This document shows, piece by piece, positions 52,200 through 61,926 of a stretch of 64,000 bases of DNA (its first letter is position 1; the number at the start of each line of letters is the position of its first letter). The notes below the pieces were generated by a model, which saw only the letters and a list, made by a program, of their open reading frames with translations, was not told the origin of the DNA and searched no databases. Source of the stretch: Ferroplasma acidarmanus Fer1 (GTDB taxonomy: Archaea; Thermoplasmatota; Thermoplasmata; Thermoplasmatales; Thermoplasmataceae); assembly GCF_000152265.2 (NCBI RefSeq), contig NC_021592.1, positions 1,054,001-1,118,000 on the forward strand, read 5' to 3'. Position numbers and translations under genes: made by a program.

Positions 52200-52448
52200 A
52201 TGGATTATGTTATATCTCCGGTGGTTACAGAAAAGACCACATTGATGATGGAAAAAGAGAACAAACTCACTTTCATAGTTGACCGCAGAGGCAGAAAAAA
52301 AGATATAAAGAAGGAAATAGAAGAAAGATTTGACGTAAAAGTAATTGGATTAAATATCCTGATAACCAAAAAGGGTAAAAAGGCAATAGCTAAATTATCC
52401 GATGATTACTCCGCAGAGGAAATAGGCGGCAGAATAGGAATATTCTAA
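52200..52448 (+). CDS. rpl23: ribosomal protein uL23
   Basis: 82-aa large-subunit protein at the exit-tunnel opening, where SRP docks. Sequence includes [41 protein letters not shown] and [13 protein letters not shown]. The ATG follows the rpl4 stop directly, with GGAGGTGAA inside the end of rpl4 as ribosome binding site. Confidence 0.96.
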   Translation: MDYVISPVVTEKTTLMMEKENKLTFIVDRRGRKKDIKKEIEERFDVKVIGLNILITKKGKKAIAKLSDDYSAEEIGGRIGIF

Positions 52449-52458
52449 GGTGAATATA

Positions 52459-53157
52459 ATGGGAAAACATATAGTAGCACAGAGGAGAGGACACGGTTCA
52501 TTAACATACAGGAGCCCGAGTCACAGGCATCTTGCTGAAATTAAGCATCTTTCCAATGGAAATTACAGTATAGATGATATAATTCAGGCACCGGGTAGAA
52601 ATGCACCGTTACTGTCACTTAAAAATGAACAGAATGAGATCAGTTATATGATAGCTTTCAACGGAGCTTTCAAGGGCCAGAAATTGTATGCAGGGGAGGT
52701 CGGCAATTCAAACAACGGCACTACCACAACACTATCAAAAATAGAAGATGGAACATATGTATACAATATAGAAAACCATCCCGGTGATGGCGGGAAGTTC
52801 TGCAGAACTGCAGGGTCTTCCGGACTGATAATAAGCCATGGCAATTCAGTTTCAATAAAATTACCATCTGGTAAAACCAGGGAGCTTAATCCAAATTGCA
52901 AGGCAACTGTCGGCGTGGTAGCTGGATCAGGAGCCAGGGATATACCAATATTAAAAGCTGGAAAGCATATAAAATATCTTCAAAGCAAGGCCAAAAGGCC
53001 GTATACCGTCAGGGGTGTAGCAATGAATGCAGTAAATCACCCACATGGTGGTGGAAATCACCAGCATGTTGGAGGTCCAAGCACTGTAGCAAGAGGATCA
53101 CCACCAGGAGCAAAGGTTGGTAGATTATCACCAAAAAGGAGGGATAAGAAATGGTAG
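52459..53157 (+). CDS. rpl2: ribosomal protein uL2
   Basis: 232-aa large-subunit protein beside the peptidyl-transferase centre. It begins [20 protein letters not shown] and has the conserved [20 protein letters not shown] loop (His of the peptidyl-transferase region) and [17 protein letters not shown] at the end. The ATG at 52459 has GGTGAA 6 nt upstream; the in-frame GTG at 52450 lies within that site and is rejected. Its end overlaps the rps19 start by 7 nt. Confidence 0.97.
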   Translation: MGKHIVAQRRGHGSLTYRSPSHRHLAEIKHLSNGNYSIDDIIQAPGRNAPLLSLKNEQNEISYMIAFNGAFKGQKLYAGEVGNSNNGTTTTLSKIEDGTYVYNIENHPGDGGKFCRTAGSSGLIISHGNSVSIKLPSGKTRELNPNCKATVGVVAGSGARDIPILKAGKHIKYLQSKAKRPYTVRGVAMNAVNHPHGGGNHQHVGGPSTVARGSPPGAKVGRLSPKRRDKKW

Positions 53158-53606
53158 TTAGAAGACAGGTATCTGTAAAATCGATAAAGAGAAGATCACG
53201 AAAGGCTCAAAAAGCCATTACGGGAAGAGCTAGAGAGTTCTCCTACCGTGGAAAAACTATAGAAGAACTTGAGCAGATGGAACTTCCGGAGCTTCTGGAG
53301 TTGTTCCCTGCCCGTGTAAGAAGATCCTACAATAGGGAAATGAATCACGAGCAGCAGAAACTGTTTGATGATCTTCTCGGGGATAAGGAAACATTGAAAA
53401 CACATGTGAGGGATGTAATAATCCTGCCACAATTTGTGGGAAAGAAAATAGAGCTATATAATGGCACATCCTATTTGAAATTTGAAATCAAGCCGGAAAT
53501 GATAGGCCATTATCTAGGTGAGTTTGCGCCAACAAGAAAAGAGGTAAAGCATTCCGGTCCAGGAGTCGGAGCTACAAGGTCATCAAAATTCCTGCCACTG
53601 AAGTGA
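53151..53606 (+). CDS. rps19: ribosomal protein uS19
   Basis: 151-aa small-subunit protein at the head of the 30S. It carries the archaeal N-terminal extension and the core [39 protein letters not shown] and [14 protein letters not shown]. The start overlaps the rpl2 stop by 7 nt, with AAAAAGGAGGG just before it as ribosome binding site. Confidence 0.97.
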   Translation: MVVRRQVSVKSIKRRSRKAQKAITGRAREFSYRGKTIEELEQMELPELLELFPARVRRSYNREMNHEQQKLFDDLLGDKETLKTHVRDVIILPQFVGKKIELYNGTSYLKFEIKPEMIGHYLGEFAPTRKEVKHSGPGVGATRSSKFLPLK

Positions 53607-53610
53607 TATT

Positions 53611-54060
53611 ATGAAAGGATACAGTATTGATAAAATGCCGGAAAAGCATGCTAGAGCACAGGTTAAAGAGACCGATATATCTCTGAAGGATGCAGTTAAC
53701 GTAGCCCATTTCATCAGAAATATGGATCTTGAGGCAGCAAAAAATGCCCTTAACCTTGTTGTTGAGAAGAAAATGGCTGTGCCCTATTTCAGGTACCTTG
53801 ATTCCGTGTCACACAGGAAAGGCATAGGTCCTGGAAGATATCCTGTAAAGGCGGTCAAATCATTCCAGAAATTGCTTGATGATGTATCAGCAAATGCCGA
53901 ATTTAAAGGCTTAACAGATGATTTAAAAATATTCCATATCTCCGCATCTAAGGGAAGGATGATTAAGAAATTCACTCCCAAAGCATACGGCAGGGCAGGT
54001 GCGAATTTCAAAGATCTGATCAATCTTGATATAGTCGTAATAGAAAATGAAAAGGAGTGA
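53611..54060 (+). CDS. rpl22: ribosomal protein uL22
   Basis: 149-aa large-subunit protein lining the exit tunnel. It contains [41 protein letters not shown] and [18 protein letters not shown], ending in [18 protein letters not shown]. Starts 4 nt after the rps19 stop. Its stop region overlaps the rps3 ribosome binding site. Confidence 0.96.
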   Translation: MKGYSIDKMPEKHARAQVKETDISLKDAVNVAHFIRNMDLEAAKNALNLVVEKKMAVPYFRYLDSVSHRKGIGPGRYPVKAVKSFQKLLDDVSANAEFKGLTDDLKIFHISASKGRMIKKFTPKAYGRAGANFKDLINLDIVVIENEKE

Positions 54061-54061
54061 T

Positions 54062-54733
54062 ATGATGAAGGAGAAAAAATTTGTAAGTGACAATATTAAA
54101 AAACTGCTGGTTACTGAATACCTGCAATCAGAGAACGATAGTGCCGGTTTCGGTGGTATGGATATGAAGCGTACCCCTTTCGGAACCAATATAACGCTCT
54201 ATGTTAACAGGCCAGGGCTTGTTATCGGCAGGCACGGATCTAAAATCAAGGCAATGACCAGCATTCTGGAGACCAAATATGGTTTAGAATCTCCCCAGAT
54301 CGAGGTAAAGGAGGTAGAGAACGCTGATCTTAACCCGCAGGTTATTTCTAAAAAAATAGCACTTTCCCTTGAAAAGGGGTGGAATTACAGAAAAGCAGGA
54401 AATACCACATTGAGGAGAATAATTGATCAACACGCAAGGGGAGTATTAATCAGGATCGGTGGAAAGATATCTGGAGAGAGAGCAAGAACCCAGAAGTTTA
54501 TGTATGGAGAAATTAAATATTCGGGTGAACCTGCAAGGGCTGGTGTCATAACCGGGTACTCAGTTGCAATGCTTAAAACCGGTGCCATAGGAATTTACGT
54601 AAGGCTGCTAAGGCAGGATTACCATTTACCGGATGAGATATCAATAAACACAGAAAGAAAAATACCAGTACCCGATAAAAAATCGATGCCAGAAGAAAGT
54701 AAAGAGGTAGAGGAAGATGGAACTAAAAGCTAA
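54062..54733 (+). CDS. rps3: ribosomal protein uS3
   Basis: 223-aa small-subunit protein at the mRNA entry, with a KH domain: [18 protein letters not shown]-type GxxG motif, then [18 protein letters not shown] and [20 protein letters not shown]. The C-terminal tail is acidic ([16 protein letters not shown]). I prefer the ATG at 54062 ([12 protein letters not shown]), with AAGGAGTGA before it; an in-frame ATG at 54047 would lie inside rpl22. It overlaps rpl29 by 17 nt. Confidence 0.95.
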   Translation: MMKEKKFVSDNIKKLLVTEYLQSENDSAGFGGMDMKRTPFGTNITLYVNRPGLVIGRHGSKIKAMTSILETKYGLESPQIEVKEVENADLNPQVISKKIALSLEKGWNYRKAGNTTLRRIIDQHARGVLIRIGGKISGERARTQKFMYGEIKYSGEPARAGVITGYSVAMLKTGAIGIYVRLLRQDYHLPDEISINTERKIPVPDKKSMPEESKEVEEDGTKS

Positions 54734-54914
54734 GGAATTAAGGGCAATGTCCGATGAGGAAATAAATGAGAAACTTAAGGCCTTAAAGGAATCCCTTTTG
54801 AAAGAGAGATCAGCTATAGCTATGGGTGGTGCTCCAGCAAGCCCGGGCACAATGCACTCTATAAAAAAGCAGATTGCAAGGATACTTACTGTTATGGAGG
54901 AAAAAAGAGAATGA
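54717..54914 (+). CDS. rpl29: ribosomal protein uL29
   Basis: 65-aa two-helix large-subunit protein near the exit tunnel. It reads [40 protein letters not shown] and [15 protein letters not shown]. It overlaps rps3 by 17 nt and the aIF1 gene by 4 nt, so all three are translationally coupled. Confidence 0.95.
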   Translation: MELKAKELRAMSDEEINEKLKALKESLLKERSAIAMGGAPASPGTMHSIKKQIARILTVMEEKRE

Positions 54915-55210
54915 AAGATAAAGATTTCACAGGAATGCCAAAAGAACTGCAACCATGGGAAGGATTTAACCGTGACAGTGAGCTTATTAAAATAAGTGTA
55001 GATAAAAGAAGGTATGGAAAGCTTGTAACTGTTATAGATGGTATTGATCCGAAAACAGAGAACATAAACGACATCGCAAAAACATTAAAAAAGAAAGCTG
55101 CCTCAGGCGGAACGGTCAAAGATGGTAGGAGTATTGAATTGCAGGGGGACCATCGCGATGTTATGAAAAAGGAACTGGAAAGCATGGGATTCAAGGTGCA
55201 GATGGCATGA
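54911..55210 (+). CDS. translation initiation factor aIF1 (SUI1 family)
   Basis: 99-aa initiation factor that binds the 30S and helps select the start codon. The SUI1 fold shows IKISVDKRRYGKLVTVIDGID, LKKKAASGGTVKDGRSIELQ and GDHRDVMKKELESMGFKVQ. Location between uL29 and the RNase P protein Rpp29 is normal in archaea. Overlaps both neighbours by 4 nt. Confidence 0.95.
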   Translation: MKDKDFTGMPKELQPWEGFNRDSELIKISVDKRRYGKLVTVIDGIDPKTENINDIAKTLKKKAASGGTVKDGRSIELQGDHRDVMKKELESMGFKVQMA

Positions 55211-55509
55211 ATGCAAATGAAGTCTATTTAATGGAATTTATCGGCAAAAATATAACGGTAAAAAATTCACATAACATTAAAAATGTAGGCATTAAAGGCA
55301 AATTAATTGACGAAACAAAAAACATGATGTATATATGGAATGGGTCTAAAATATGCAGCATACAGAAATCAGGCACCATATTTGGAATCGAATTCAATGA
55401 AGGTGCACATTACGATATTAATGGAGATGCCATATTAATAAAGCCTGAAGATAGAACAAAGGAGAAAAGAAAAATATATAAAAAATTAAGGGGGTACGAA
55501 TCAAGATGA
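55207..55509 (+). CDS. rnp1: RNase P protein component 1 (Rpp29)
   Basis: 100-aa protein of the archaeal/eukaryotic RNase P type, binding the RNA subunit that matures tRNA 5' ends. It has a Sm-like barrel: EFIGKNITVKNSHNIKNVGI, GKLIDETKNMMYIWNGSKI and YDINGDAILIKPEDRTKEK, with a basic end IYKKLRGYESR. The ATGA overlap with aIF1 and rps17 suggests coupled translation. Presence within the ribosomal operon is common in archaea. Confidence 0.92.
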   Translation: MNANEVYLMEFIGKNITVKNSHNIKNVGIKGKLIDETKNMMYIWNGSKICSIQKSGTIFGIEFNEGAHYDINGDAILIKPEDRTKEKRKIYKKLRGYESR

Positions 55510-55826
55510 ATAATATAGGAATAGATGTGAAACCACCTGAAAAGGAATGCAATGATATTAATTGCCCATTTCACGGTGAACTTCCTGTCCATGGTCAAAT
55601 ACTGGAGGGCAAGGTTGTTTCAGTCAAAATGAAGCGTAGTGTTGTAATACGGAGGGAAGCCAAGGTATATGTTAAAAAATATGAGAGGTATATAACAAAA
55701 TTTACCAAATACCATGCTCATCTTCCAGACTGTATAGACGTAAAAGTTGGTGACAGCGTTAAGGCTGCTGAATGCAGGAAACTGGCAAAAACCATAGATT
55801 TTGTGGTTATAGAAAGGGTGAACTAA
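55506..55826 (+). CDS. rps17: ribosomal protein uS17
   Basis: 106-aa small-subunit protein. It has the archaeal N-terminal part with CNDINCPFHGELPVHGQILE and the OB-fold core KMKRSVVIRREAKVYVKKYE, YHAHLPDCIDVKVGDSVKA and KLAKTIDFVVIERVN. Two cysteines and a His in the start segment could form part of a small metal site, as is seen in some archaeal S17. Ends directly before rpl14. Confidence 0.95.
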   Translation: MNNIGIDVKPPEKECNDINCPFHGELPVHGQILEGKVVSVKMKRSVVIRREAKVYVKKYERYITKFTKYHAHLPDCIDVKVGDSVKAAECRKLAKTIDFVVIERVN

Positions 55827-56225
55827 ATGAAGGGTATTTCAGGAAATGAATCAAGGGGGCTGCCTCTCGGGGCTGTTATTCCATGTGCTGATAATACAGG
55901 GGCTAAAATGATTAGCCTCATAGGGGTTAAAGATTTGCATACTGTGGCTAGAAGAATACCAGCTGCTGGTGTCGGTACCCTATTTATTGCCAGTGTTAGA
56001 AAAGGAACACCGGAAATGAGGGCAAAGGTCGTCTATGCAGTTGTTGTGAGGCAGAGAAGGCCATATAGAAGGGCAGATGGCAATATTATCGAGTTTGAAG
56101 ATAATGCTGCTGTGCTTGTAACCCCGGAAGGGGAAGTAAGGGGATCAGAAATTAAAGGCCCTGTTGCCAGGGAAGCCGCAGAGAGATGGCCAAGAATTGC
56201 CGCAATTGCGTCAACTATAGTGTGA
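55827..56225 (+). CDS. rpl14: ribosomal protein uL14
   Basis: 132-aa large-subunit protein at the subunit interface. Key stretches are GAVIPCADNTGAKMISLIGV, PAAGVGTLFIASVRKGTPEM and VRQRRPYRRADGNIIEFEDN, ending EIKGPVAREAAERWPRIAAI. It starts directly after the rps17 stop, with a GGGTG-type site. Confidence 0.97.
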   Translation: MKGISGNESRGLPLGAVIPCADNTGAKMISLIGVKDLHTVARRIPAAGVGTLFIASVRKGTPEMRAKVVYAVVVRQRRPYRRADGNIIEFEDNAAVLVTPEGEVRGSEIKGPVAREAAERWPRIAAIASTIV

Positions 56226-56234
56226 GGTATTATA

Positions 56235-56735
56235 ATGTTAAATACAAAAATAAATGTGTCTCTGAATCGCGATCTGAAGAAGAAATATGGCATCCGCCGT
56301 TTCCCGGTCGTTAAAGGAGATATAGTAAAGATAGTATCAGGTTCAAGGAAAGGCGAGAGTGGCAAGGTTATAGGTGTCAGCCATAAAACTAAGAAGATAG
56401 CAATAGAGGGCATAACAATTGCCAAGGCCGATGGAAAACAGGTTGAGTATTATATTGACCACAGCAATCTTGTGGTCACCAAACTGGATCTTTCAATAGA
56501 AGGCAGATTTAACAAGATTAAAGAAATAACAGCCAGGAGAAACCTTCCAACGCCTGAACCAGAAAAACCGGCGGAGTCGGAAGCAACACCGGTAGAATCT
56601 GAGCCAGTTGATGTAGGAGAAAGCAGTGGCGAAACTATTGACCTTCCAGAAGATAACGGGGACGAACTTGAGGAAGATAATAGTGACACTGAAGAAACAG
56701 ACGATATAAAAGAGGATGATGATAATGAAAACTAA
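56235..56735 (+). CDS. rpl24: ribosomal protein uL24 with long acidic tail
   Basis: 166-aa large-subunit protein. Residues 1-110 are the usual KOW-domain protein, with YGIRRFPVVKGDIVKIVSGS, RKGESGKVIGVSHKTKKIAI and KADGKQVEYYIDHSNLVVTK. From about residue 107 a roughly 55-residue tail of Glu, Asp, Pro, Ser and Thr follows (PEKPAESEATPVESEP, then GDELEEDNSDTEETDD). Archaeal homologues are mostly about 120 aa and lack it. The gene's end overlaps the rps4e start. Confidence 0.95.
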   Translation: MLNTKINVSLNRDLKKKYGIRRFPVVKGDIVKIVSGSRKGESGKVIGVSHKTKKIAIEGITIAKADGKQVEYYIDHSNLVVTKLDLSIEGRFNKIKEITARRNLPTPEPEKPAESEATPVESEPVDVGESSGETIDLPEDNGDELEEDNSDTEETDDIKEDDDNEN

Positions 56736-57441
56736 AATAATGATGGCTTCGAGAAAACTGAAAATTCCAAGAAAAACAAATTTCTGGTCAGTTACTCCGA
56801 CTCCAGCCACCCATAGCAAGGAGGATTCCATTCCGATGCTTATTGCTTTAAGGGATTACCTTAAACTCGGGGATAAGGAACGTGAAATTACCAGGATACT
56901 GAATAACAATATGGTAAAAGTCGATGGCAGGATAGTTAAAGATAGAAGATTTCCTGTTGGATTCATGGATGTTCTTTCAATAGATACACTGGAAAATGAC
57001 TATATAATTGTTTATGACAGGAAGGGCAAACTTGTAATTCGCCAGAATGCCCCTGGCAACAAAGGATTGAAATTATTTAAAGTTGTTAAAAAAACTATTA
57101 TAGGTACAGGGAAAATACAGCTTGGTTTCCATGATGGAAAAACAATAGTTACCGATAGAAAAGACATAAACACTTCCGATGTCCTATTAATGAAGATACC
57201 TGACCTTGAAATAGAAAATGTGCTGAAAATAGCTGAAGGAGATAAAGTGTTTATCACCGGTGGTTCACACGTTGGCGAACTTGCCACTATAAAATCTATC
57301 GAGGTAAAAAAATCATCAGTTAAGAATATGGTATATCTTAACGAGGGCTTTTCAACAATAAAAGATTATATGTTTGTCGTAGGCACGCCCAAGTATACCT
57401 TTAAAACACCGGAAATAGAGGTGATATCAAATGATGAGTAA
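56725..57441 (+). CDS. rps4e: ribosomal protein eS4
   Basis: 238-aa archaeal/eukaryotic small-subunit protein with S4 and KOW-type domains: MASRKLKIPRKTNFWSVTPTP, LRDYLKLGDKEREITRILNN, KVDGRIVKDRRFPVGFMDVL and GDKVFITGGSHVGELATIKS. Several ATGs are possible (56716, 56719, 56725, 56740, 56743); I chose 56725 because GAGG (56712-56715) is 9 nt before it. The conserved start MASRKL is at 56743. Overlaps the rpl24 coding end. Confidence 0.93.
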   Translation: MKTKIMMASRKLKIPRKTNFWSVTPTPATHSKEDSIPMLIALRDYLKLGDKEREITRILNNNMVKVDGRIVKDRRFPVGFMDVLSIDTLENDYIIVYDRKGKLVIRQNAPGNKGLKLFKVVKKTIIGTGKIQLGFHDGKTIVTDRKDINTSDVLLMKIPDLEIENVLKIAEGDKVFITGGSHVGELATIKSIEVKKSSVKNMVYLNEGFSTIKDYMFVVGTPKYTFKTPEIEVISNDE

Positions 57442-57958
57442 AACAGATAACCCGATGAGGAAAATCGCCATAGACAAAGTAGTAATAAATATTGGTGTTG
57501 GTGCAGCCGGCGAGAGGCTTACAAAAGCAACCAAGGTTATAGAATTATTGACGGGCCATAAACCCGTGATTACAAGTGCTAAGAAAACAATAAGGGATTT
57601 CAACATAAGGAAAGGGCTCAACATAGGCGCAAAGGTCACCCTCAGGAAAGATGATGCTTATAAATTCCTGAAAGAAGCATTTTATGCGAAGGACTATAAA
57701 ATTCCTGTGTACTCCTTTGATAAGCAGGGAAATGCCTATTTCGGGATAACAGATTATACAGATTTCAAAGGCATGAAATATGATCCGGATATAGGAATAT
57801 TCGGAATGGATATCGCTATAATACTTAAACGGGCAGGCGGATACAGATTGCCACGCAGAAGGATTGCACCCAAGAGTATACCAAGAAGCATAGGAATATC
57901 AAAGGAAGAAACAATACAGTTTCTTGAGGAGAACTTCAACGCTCAGATTGTGAGGTAA
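57431..57958 (+). CDS. rpl5: ribosomal protein uL5
   Basis: 175-aa large-subunit protein of the central protuberance, binding 5S rRNA. It includes [39 protein letters not shown] and [28 protein letters not shown] lies just before the ATG at 57431; a second ATG follows at 57434. Overlaps the end of rps4e by 11 nt. Confidence 0.96.
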   Translation: MMSKTDNPMRKIAIDKVVINIGVGAAGERLTKATKVIELLTGHKPVITSAKKTIRDFNIRKGLNIGAKVTLRKDDAYKFLKEAFYAKDYKIPVYSFDKQGNAYFGITDYTDFKGMKYDPDIGIFGMDIAIILKRAGGYRLPRRRIAPKSIPRSIGISKEETIQFLEENFNAQIVR

Positions 57959-57963
57959 TATCA

Positions 57964-58122
57964 ATGCAGGTAAAATTACAACCAAAAAAGAATTTCGGGC
58001 ATTCTCAGGGATGCGTCAGATGTGGAAGGAAAAGAGGTCTGGTAAGAAGATATGGTATCAGAATGTGCAGGCAATGTTTCAGGGAAACGGCTGAGAAGAT
58101 CGGTTTCCGTAAATACAGTTGA
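57964..58122 (+). CDS. rps14: ribosomal protein uS14, zinc type
   Basis: 52-aa small-subunit protein. It begins [20 protein letters not shown], continues [20 protein letters not shown] and ends [12 protein letters not shown]. The pattern CVRC...CRQC gives the four zinc ligands of the C+ form. It is 5 nt after the rpl5 stop and is followed by rps8 with GAGGTGATATTA before its ATG. It is too short for many gene callers, and a longer open frame in another phase (from 58052) covers part of it. Confidence 0.95.
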   Translation: MQVKLQPKKNFGHSQGCVRCGRKRGLVRRYGIRMCRQCFRETAEKIGFRKYS

Positions 58123-58132
58123 GGTGATATTA

Positions 58133-58522
58133 ATGAAAAGTGATCCGTTAAATGATGTAATAAATACCATAAAGATGGCCTCGAGAATAGGTGAAAACGA
58201 GATAACCATAAGCCCCGCTTCGAGAATCATAGGGCGTGTCCTTAAAGTGATGCAGGATTACAACTACATAAAGAGCTTTGAGGTAATAGAAGAAGAAAGA
58301 GGTGGCAAATTCAGTGTTGTCCTTAGCGATACAATAAATAACTGTGGTGTAATAAAGCCAAGGCTATCTGTTACAAGATCTAGCATAGGAAGATATGAAT
58401 CAAGATATCTACCCGCACAGGATTTCGGCATAATAATACTTACTACCACTAAGGGTGTTATGAGCCACCTTGAAGCCAGGAAATTTGGGATAGGTGGAAA
58501 ATTGCTGGCCTATGTTTACTGA
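58133..58522 (+). CDS. rps8: ribosomal protein uS8
   Basis: 129-aa small-subunit protein binding 16S helix 21. It opens MKSDPLNDVINTIKMASRIG and has SPASRIIGRVLKVMQDYNYI, SRSSIGRYESRYLPAQDFGI-like and ILTTTKGVMSHLEARKFGIG. A longer frame begins at 58052, but its first 27 codons overlap rps14 and are not protein-like, so the ATG at 58133 with GAGGTGAT upstream is right. Confidence 0.96.
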   Translation: MKSDPLNDVINTIKMASRIGENEITISPASRIIGRVLKVMQDYNYIKSFEVIEEERGGKFSVVLSDTINNCGVIKPRLSVTRSSIGRYESRYLPAQDFGIIILTTTKGVMSHLEARKFGIGGKLLAYVY

Positions 58523-58534
58523 GAGGTGGAATGA

Positions 58535-59080
58535 ATGGTAAATTGGAAAGATAAAATGGAATTAAAAATACCTGAAGGAATAAGTTTAGACATTGATGGC
58601 ACTGTCATTAATGTTAAGGGAAAACTTGGGGAAGCCTCAAGGAATTTCAGGGATAAATACGTAAAGGTATACAAAAAGGAAAATTCAATAATAATAGCGG
58701 TTAGCAAGGAAAACAAGTTCACAAACGGAATCATAGGAACATGGTATTCCGAACTAAAACTTGTTTTTCACGGTGTGTCCAATGGGTTCAAATATGAAAT
58801 GAAAATAGATTTCACCCATTTCCCTATGAGGGTTTCAGTACGTGGAAATGAACTGCACGTTGAAAACTTCCTGGGCGGGAAAGCCCCGAGAATTGCAAAG
58901 ATCAAAAATTGCAAGGTATCGGTAAAGGGGGACCGTGTAATTATTGAAGGCATTGACAAGAGGGACATGGGGGATACAGCTGCTAATATAGAAAGAGCAA
59001 CTTATATAAAACATTTCGATGCCCGTGTGTTCCAGGATGGAATATATCTGCTTAAGGGGGTGAATCCGGATGAGTTATAA
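58535..59080 (+). CDS. rpl6: ribosomal protein uL6
   Basis: 181-aa large-subunit protein with two alpha/beta repeats: [20 protein letters not shown] and VEGIDK-type [20 protein letters not shown] in the C-terminal half, plus [20 protein letters not shown]. The start has GAGAGGTGG upstream. Overlaps the rpl32e start by 11 nt. Confidence 0.95.
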   Translation: MVNWKDKMELKIPEGISLDIDGTVINVKGKLGEASRNFRDKYVKVYKKENSIIIAVSKENKFTNGIIGTWYSELKLVFHGVSNGFKYEMKIDFTHFPMRVSVRGNELHVENFLGGKAPRIAKIKNCKVSVKGDRVIIEGIDKRDMGDTAANIERATYIKHFDARVFQDGIYLLKGVNPDEL

Positions 59081-59474
59081 GCCCTTATTAACTAAGGAAC
59101 AGAAAGTACTATTAAAGAAAAAAAATGAAGTAAATAGAAGAAGAGTAGAATTCCACAGGCAGGAATGGTTCAGGTATAAGAAATTTGATGATTCATGGAG
59201 AAGACCGAGAGGAAAGCATTCAAAGCTCAGAACACATCTAGGGTACAGGTCTCCTGTAGTCGGCCCCGGGTATAGAACCCCGAGAGCTGTAAGGGGCCTT
59301 CATCCATCAGGATTCAGGGAAGTTCTTGTACACAATGTAAATGAACTGTCTAAAATAAATCCTGATCTGGAAGGTGCAAGAATTGCATCTTCTGTTGGAT
59401 ACAGAAAAAGAATAGATATAGAATCTGAAGCTGATAATCTCGGCATACACATATTTAATAGGGTGGTCAAATGA
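59070..59474 (+). CDS. rpl32e: ribosomal protein eL32
   Basis: 134-aa archaeal/eukaryotic large-subunit protein. It shows [41 protein letters not shown] and [17 protein letters not shown] (each within the middle of the chain). The start overlaps rpl6, with GGGGGTGAATCC as ribosome binding region. The stop overlaps the rpl19e ATG. Confidence 0.95.
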   Translation: MSYKPLLTKEQKVLLKKKNEVNRRRVEFHRQEWFRYKKFDDSWRRPRGKHSKLRTHLGYRSPVVGPGYRTPRAVRGLHPSGFREVLVHNVNELSKINPDLEGARIASSVGYRKRIDIESEADNLGIHIFNRVVK

Positions 59475-59947
59475 AAATGTCCAGCGTTAAGGAAATATCA
59501 GCAGATGAGCTTAAGGTTGGCATATCCAGAGTCTGGATAGATACAAATAATCTTGATAGGGTACTGGATGCAACATCCCGTGAGGATATAAAGAAACTGA
59601 TAGGCCTTAATATAATACAGAGAAGGGATAAGAAGAACCATTCAAATCAGAGACTGAAGAAAAGAATAAACCAGCTAACCAAAGGCAGAAGAAGGGGTCC
59701 GGGTTCTGTCAGAGGAACAAAATATGCGAGATATCCAAGAAAGAGAAGATGGATAACAACCATAAGGGCTTTAAGAGATGAACTGAAAACCTTAAAAGAG
59801 AAAGAATCAATCGATAAAACAACATACCGCAAATATTACAGAACCATAAAGAGCGGGTCTTTCTCTTCAAGGGCACAGCTTGTTTCTCACCTTAAAACGG
59901 AATCATTGATAAAGGAGGATAAACATGAAAACGACACCAGTACTTAA
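59471..59947 (+). CDS. rpl19e: ribosomal protein eL19
   Basis: 158-aa archaeal/eukaryotic large-subunit protein. It contains [40 protein letters not shown] and [20 protein letters not shown]. The start may be at 59471 or 59477. Its end overlaps rpl18 by 23 nt. Confidence 0.95.
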   Translation: MKMSSVKEISADELKVGISRVWIDTNNLDRVLDATSREDIKKLIGLNIIQRRDKKNHSNQRLKKRINQLTKGRRRGPGSVRGTKYARYPRKRRWITTIRALRDELKTLKEKESIDKTTYRKYYRTIKSGSFSSRAQLVSHLKTESLIKEDKHENDTST

Positions 59948-60398
59948 AAGAAGAAATCTGGGCATAACAGACTACCAGAAACGATACAGATTATTAAAGT
60001 CAAACGTGACACGTGCAGTTGTAAGGCCAACAAATAAAGGACTCATGATTGAATTTGTTGATTACAGCCCTTCTGGAGACCTGGTAAAGGTTACTGTTAC
60101 AGACAAGACACTGCAAAAGGAATACGGAGTATATGGCAATAACATTCAGGCTATGTACCTTGCCGGCTACCTTGCAGGCAAAAAGGCAGCAGAAAAGGGA
60201 ATAGAATCAGCAATATTTGATACAGGAAGGTATAAATTTATACACGGAGGCCGATTAGCTGCAGCATTGAAGGGAATAGTTGATTCCGGGATAGAAATAC
60301 CTGCCAGCGAGGATGTATTCCCTGACGAATCCAGGATAAATGGTGAACATCTCAAAAATAAGGTGGATATTTCAAAATACGTTAAAAAAGGTGAATAA
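59925..60398 (+). CDS. rpl18: ribosomal protein uL18
   Basis: 157-aa large-subunit protein that binds 5S rRNA with uL5. Typical parts are DYQKRYRLLKSNVTRAVVRP, NIQAMYLAGYLAGKKAAEKG and FPDESRINGEHLKNKVDIS. Overlaps the rpl19e end and has AAAGGAGGAT as ribosome binding site just before its ATG. Confidence 0.95.
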   Translation: MKTTPVLKRRNLGITDYQKRYRLLKSNVTRAVVRPTNKGLMIEFVDYSPSGDLVKVTVTDKTLQKEYGVYGNNIQAMYLAGYLAGKKAAEKGIESAIFDTGRYKFIHGGRLAAALKGIVDSGIEIPASEDVFPDESRINGEHLKNKVDISKYVKKGE

Positions 60399-60400
60399 TT

Positions 60401-61066
60401 ATGGATGAAGAATGGATTCCGAAGACGGAACTTGGAAGGCTGGTTGCAAATAACGAAATTCAGAGTATAGGAGATGCTTTACATACAAAGCTTCCACTTC
60501 AGGAATATCAAATAGTTGATTATCTAATTCCTGATCTGCAGGATGAGGTAATTAACATAGAGAGAGCCCAGAGGATGACTGACTCCGGGAGAAGAATGAA
60601 TTACTCAATTACTGCAGTAGTAGGCAACGGAAATGGATATGTTGGTATCGGAAGGGGCAAGGCAAAGGAAGCTGCTCCAGCAATAAGAAAAGCAATTAAC
60701 AATGCAAAAACAAATATCATAGAAATTAAAAGAGGGTGTGGATCATGGGAATGCGGATGTGGAAGGCCACATTCACTCCCATTTGAAATCATTGGAAAAT
60801 CAGGTTCAGTTGTGGTTAAATTAAAGTCAGCCCCCCAGGGAGTCGGGCTTGCTGTCGGTGATGTAGTGAAAATTATACTTAAGATGGCAGGAATAGAAGA
60901 TGCATGGGGATTCGCATCAGGCCACACAAAAACAACAGTAAATTATGCACTTGCAACATTTGATGCACTTAAGAAAACTGTATCGATGAAGATGAATTCG
61001 CAGATTAATCTAACAACGCCCATATACGTAGGAGGAATAGAACATGATAGCAATAATAAGAATTAG
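60401..61066 (+). CDS. rps5: ribosomal protein uS5
   Basis: 221-aa small-subunit protein involved in decoding accuracy. It shows [40 protein letters not shown] and the glycine-rich [20 protein letters not shown], which has three cysteines near each other, then [20 protein letters not shown]. Starts 2 nt after rpl18 and overlaps rpl30 by 23 nt. Confidence 0.96.
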   Translation: MDEEWIPKTELGRLVANNEIQSIGDALHTKLPLQEYQIVDYLIPDLQDEVINIERAQRMTDSGRRMNYSITAVVGNGNGYVGIGRGKAKEAAPAIRKAINNAKTNIIEIKRGCGSWECGCGRPHSLPFEIIGKSGSVVVKLKSAPQGVGLAVGDVVKIILKMAGIEDAWGFASGHTKTTVNYALATFDALKKTVSMKMNSQINLTTPIYVGGIEHDSNNKN

Positions 61067-61538
61067 AGGAAGCACTGGCATAAAGCCATTTGCAGGGAAA
61101 ACGGCTGAACTGCTGAACCTTAACAGGATTAACCATATGGTTCTGTTTCAAGAATCTGAAAGTTTAAACGGTATGTTGAACAGGGTCAAAGATTATGTAA
61201 CATGGGGGGAGGTTGACACTGAAACCCTTGAGTTGCTTCTTAAGGAAAGGGTACTCCTTAATGGAAGGAAAAAATTGACGGAAGATTATCTAAAATCATC
61301 CGGTTACTCTTCTATAGAAGAGCTGGCAAAGGCTTTGTCAGAAAACAAAGTAAAGATAAAAGACCTTCCTGATGTAAAACCTGTAATAAGGCTCAATCCG
61401 CCAAAGGGCGGTTATGAAGCAATACAGAAGCCATTCCATCAGAATGGTTCTGCAGGTTACAGGGGCAGCAAGATTAATAACCTTATTAGGCGCATGATTG
61501 TTCCAGGGGTAGATTTAAATGGTAAGGACAAAAACTAA
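61044..61538 (+). CDS. rpl30: ribosomal protein uL30
   Basis: 164-aa large-subunit protein in its longer archaeal form. It begins [20 protein letters not shown] and includes [31 protein letters not shown]-type [20 protein letters not shown] and [17 protein letters not shown]. Overlaps both neighbours by about 20 nt. Confidence 0.95.
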   Translation: MIAIIRIRGSTGIKPFAGKTAELLNLNRINHMVLFQESESLNGMLNRVKDYVTWGEVDTETLELLLKERVLLNGRKKLTEDYLKSSGYSSIEELAKALSENKVKIKDLPDVKPVIRLNPPKGGYEAIQKPFHQNGSAGYRGSKINNLIRRMIVPGVDLNGKDKN

Positions 61539-61926
61539 AAAATTAAGAGGAGGCCATTATGGCAGAGGCATGAAATCCGGAAGAGGAAAAGGAAAGCGTG
61601 GAGGAAGCGGTATGGCCGGGCTTGGCGGGCATAAGAAAATATGGCTGATCATTCACGACAAGAACCATTACGGTGTCCATGGATTTACAAGCCATTCAAC
61701 TACATATGAAAATCCTATAACACTCAGACAGCTGAATGATAGGTATGAAGTGCTCAAAGCCAGCGGATATGTAGAAAATGACGTTATAGACCTGGAAAGT
61801 GCTGGATACACAAAATTACTAGCAAGCGGAAATTTTGAGATCAAATGCAAAATCAAAATTCCCAAGGCTACCGAAAAATCTATTAATAAGCTTTCCAATC
61901 ATGGTATCACGATAGAACATGACTGA
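61519..61926 (+). CDS. rpl15: ribosomal protein uL15
   Basis: 135-aa large-subunit protein. The start [20 protein letters not shown] and the Gly/Lys-rich [20 protein letters not shown] are typical of the archaeal form; the end has [20 protein letters not shown]. It overlaps rpl30 by 20 nt and secY by 8 nt. Confidence 0.95.
   Translation: MVRTKTKKLRGGHYGRGMKSGRGKGKRGGSGMAGLGGHKKIWLIIHDKNHYGVHGFTSHSTTYENPITLRQLNDRYEVLKASGYVENDVIDLESAGYTKLLASGNFEIKCKIKIPKATEKSINKLSNHGITIEHD

Noticed and set aside
54911-55509. aIF1 and the RNase P protein inside the ribosomal operon as an unusual arrangement
   Set aside because: This order (uL29, SUI1, Rpp29, uS17) is standard in many archaeal S10 operons.
58052-58132. 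Extended start of uS8
   Set aside because: The extra 27 codons overlap the uS14 gene in another frame; uS8 family members start at MKSDPLND or the like, and GAGGTGAT precedes 58133.
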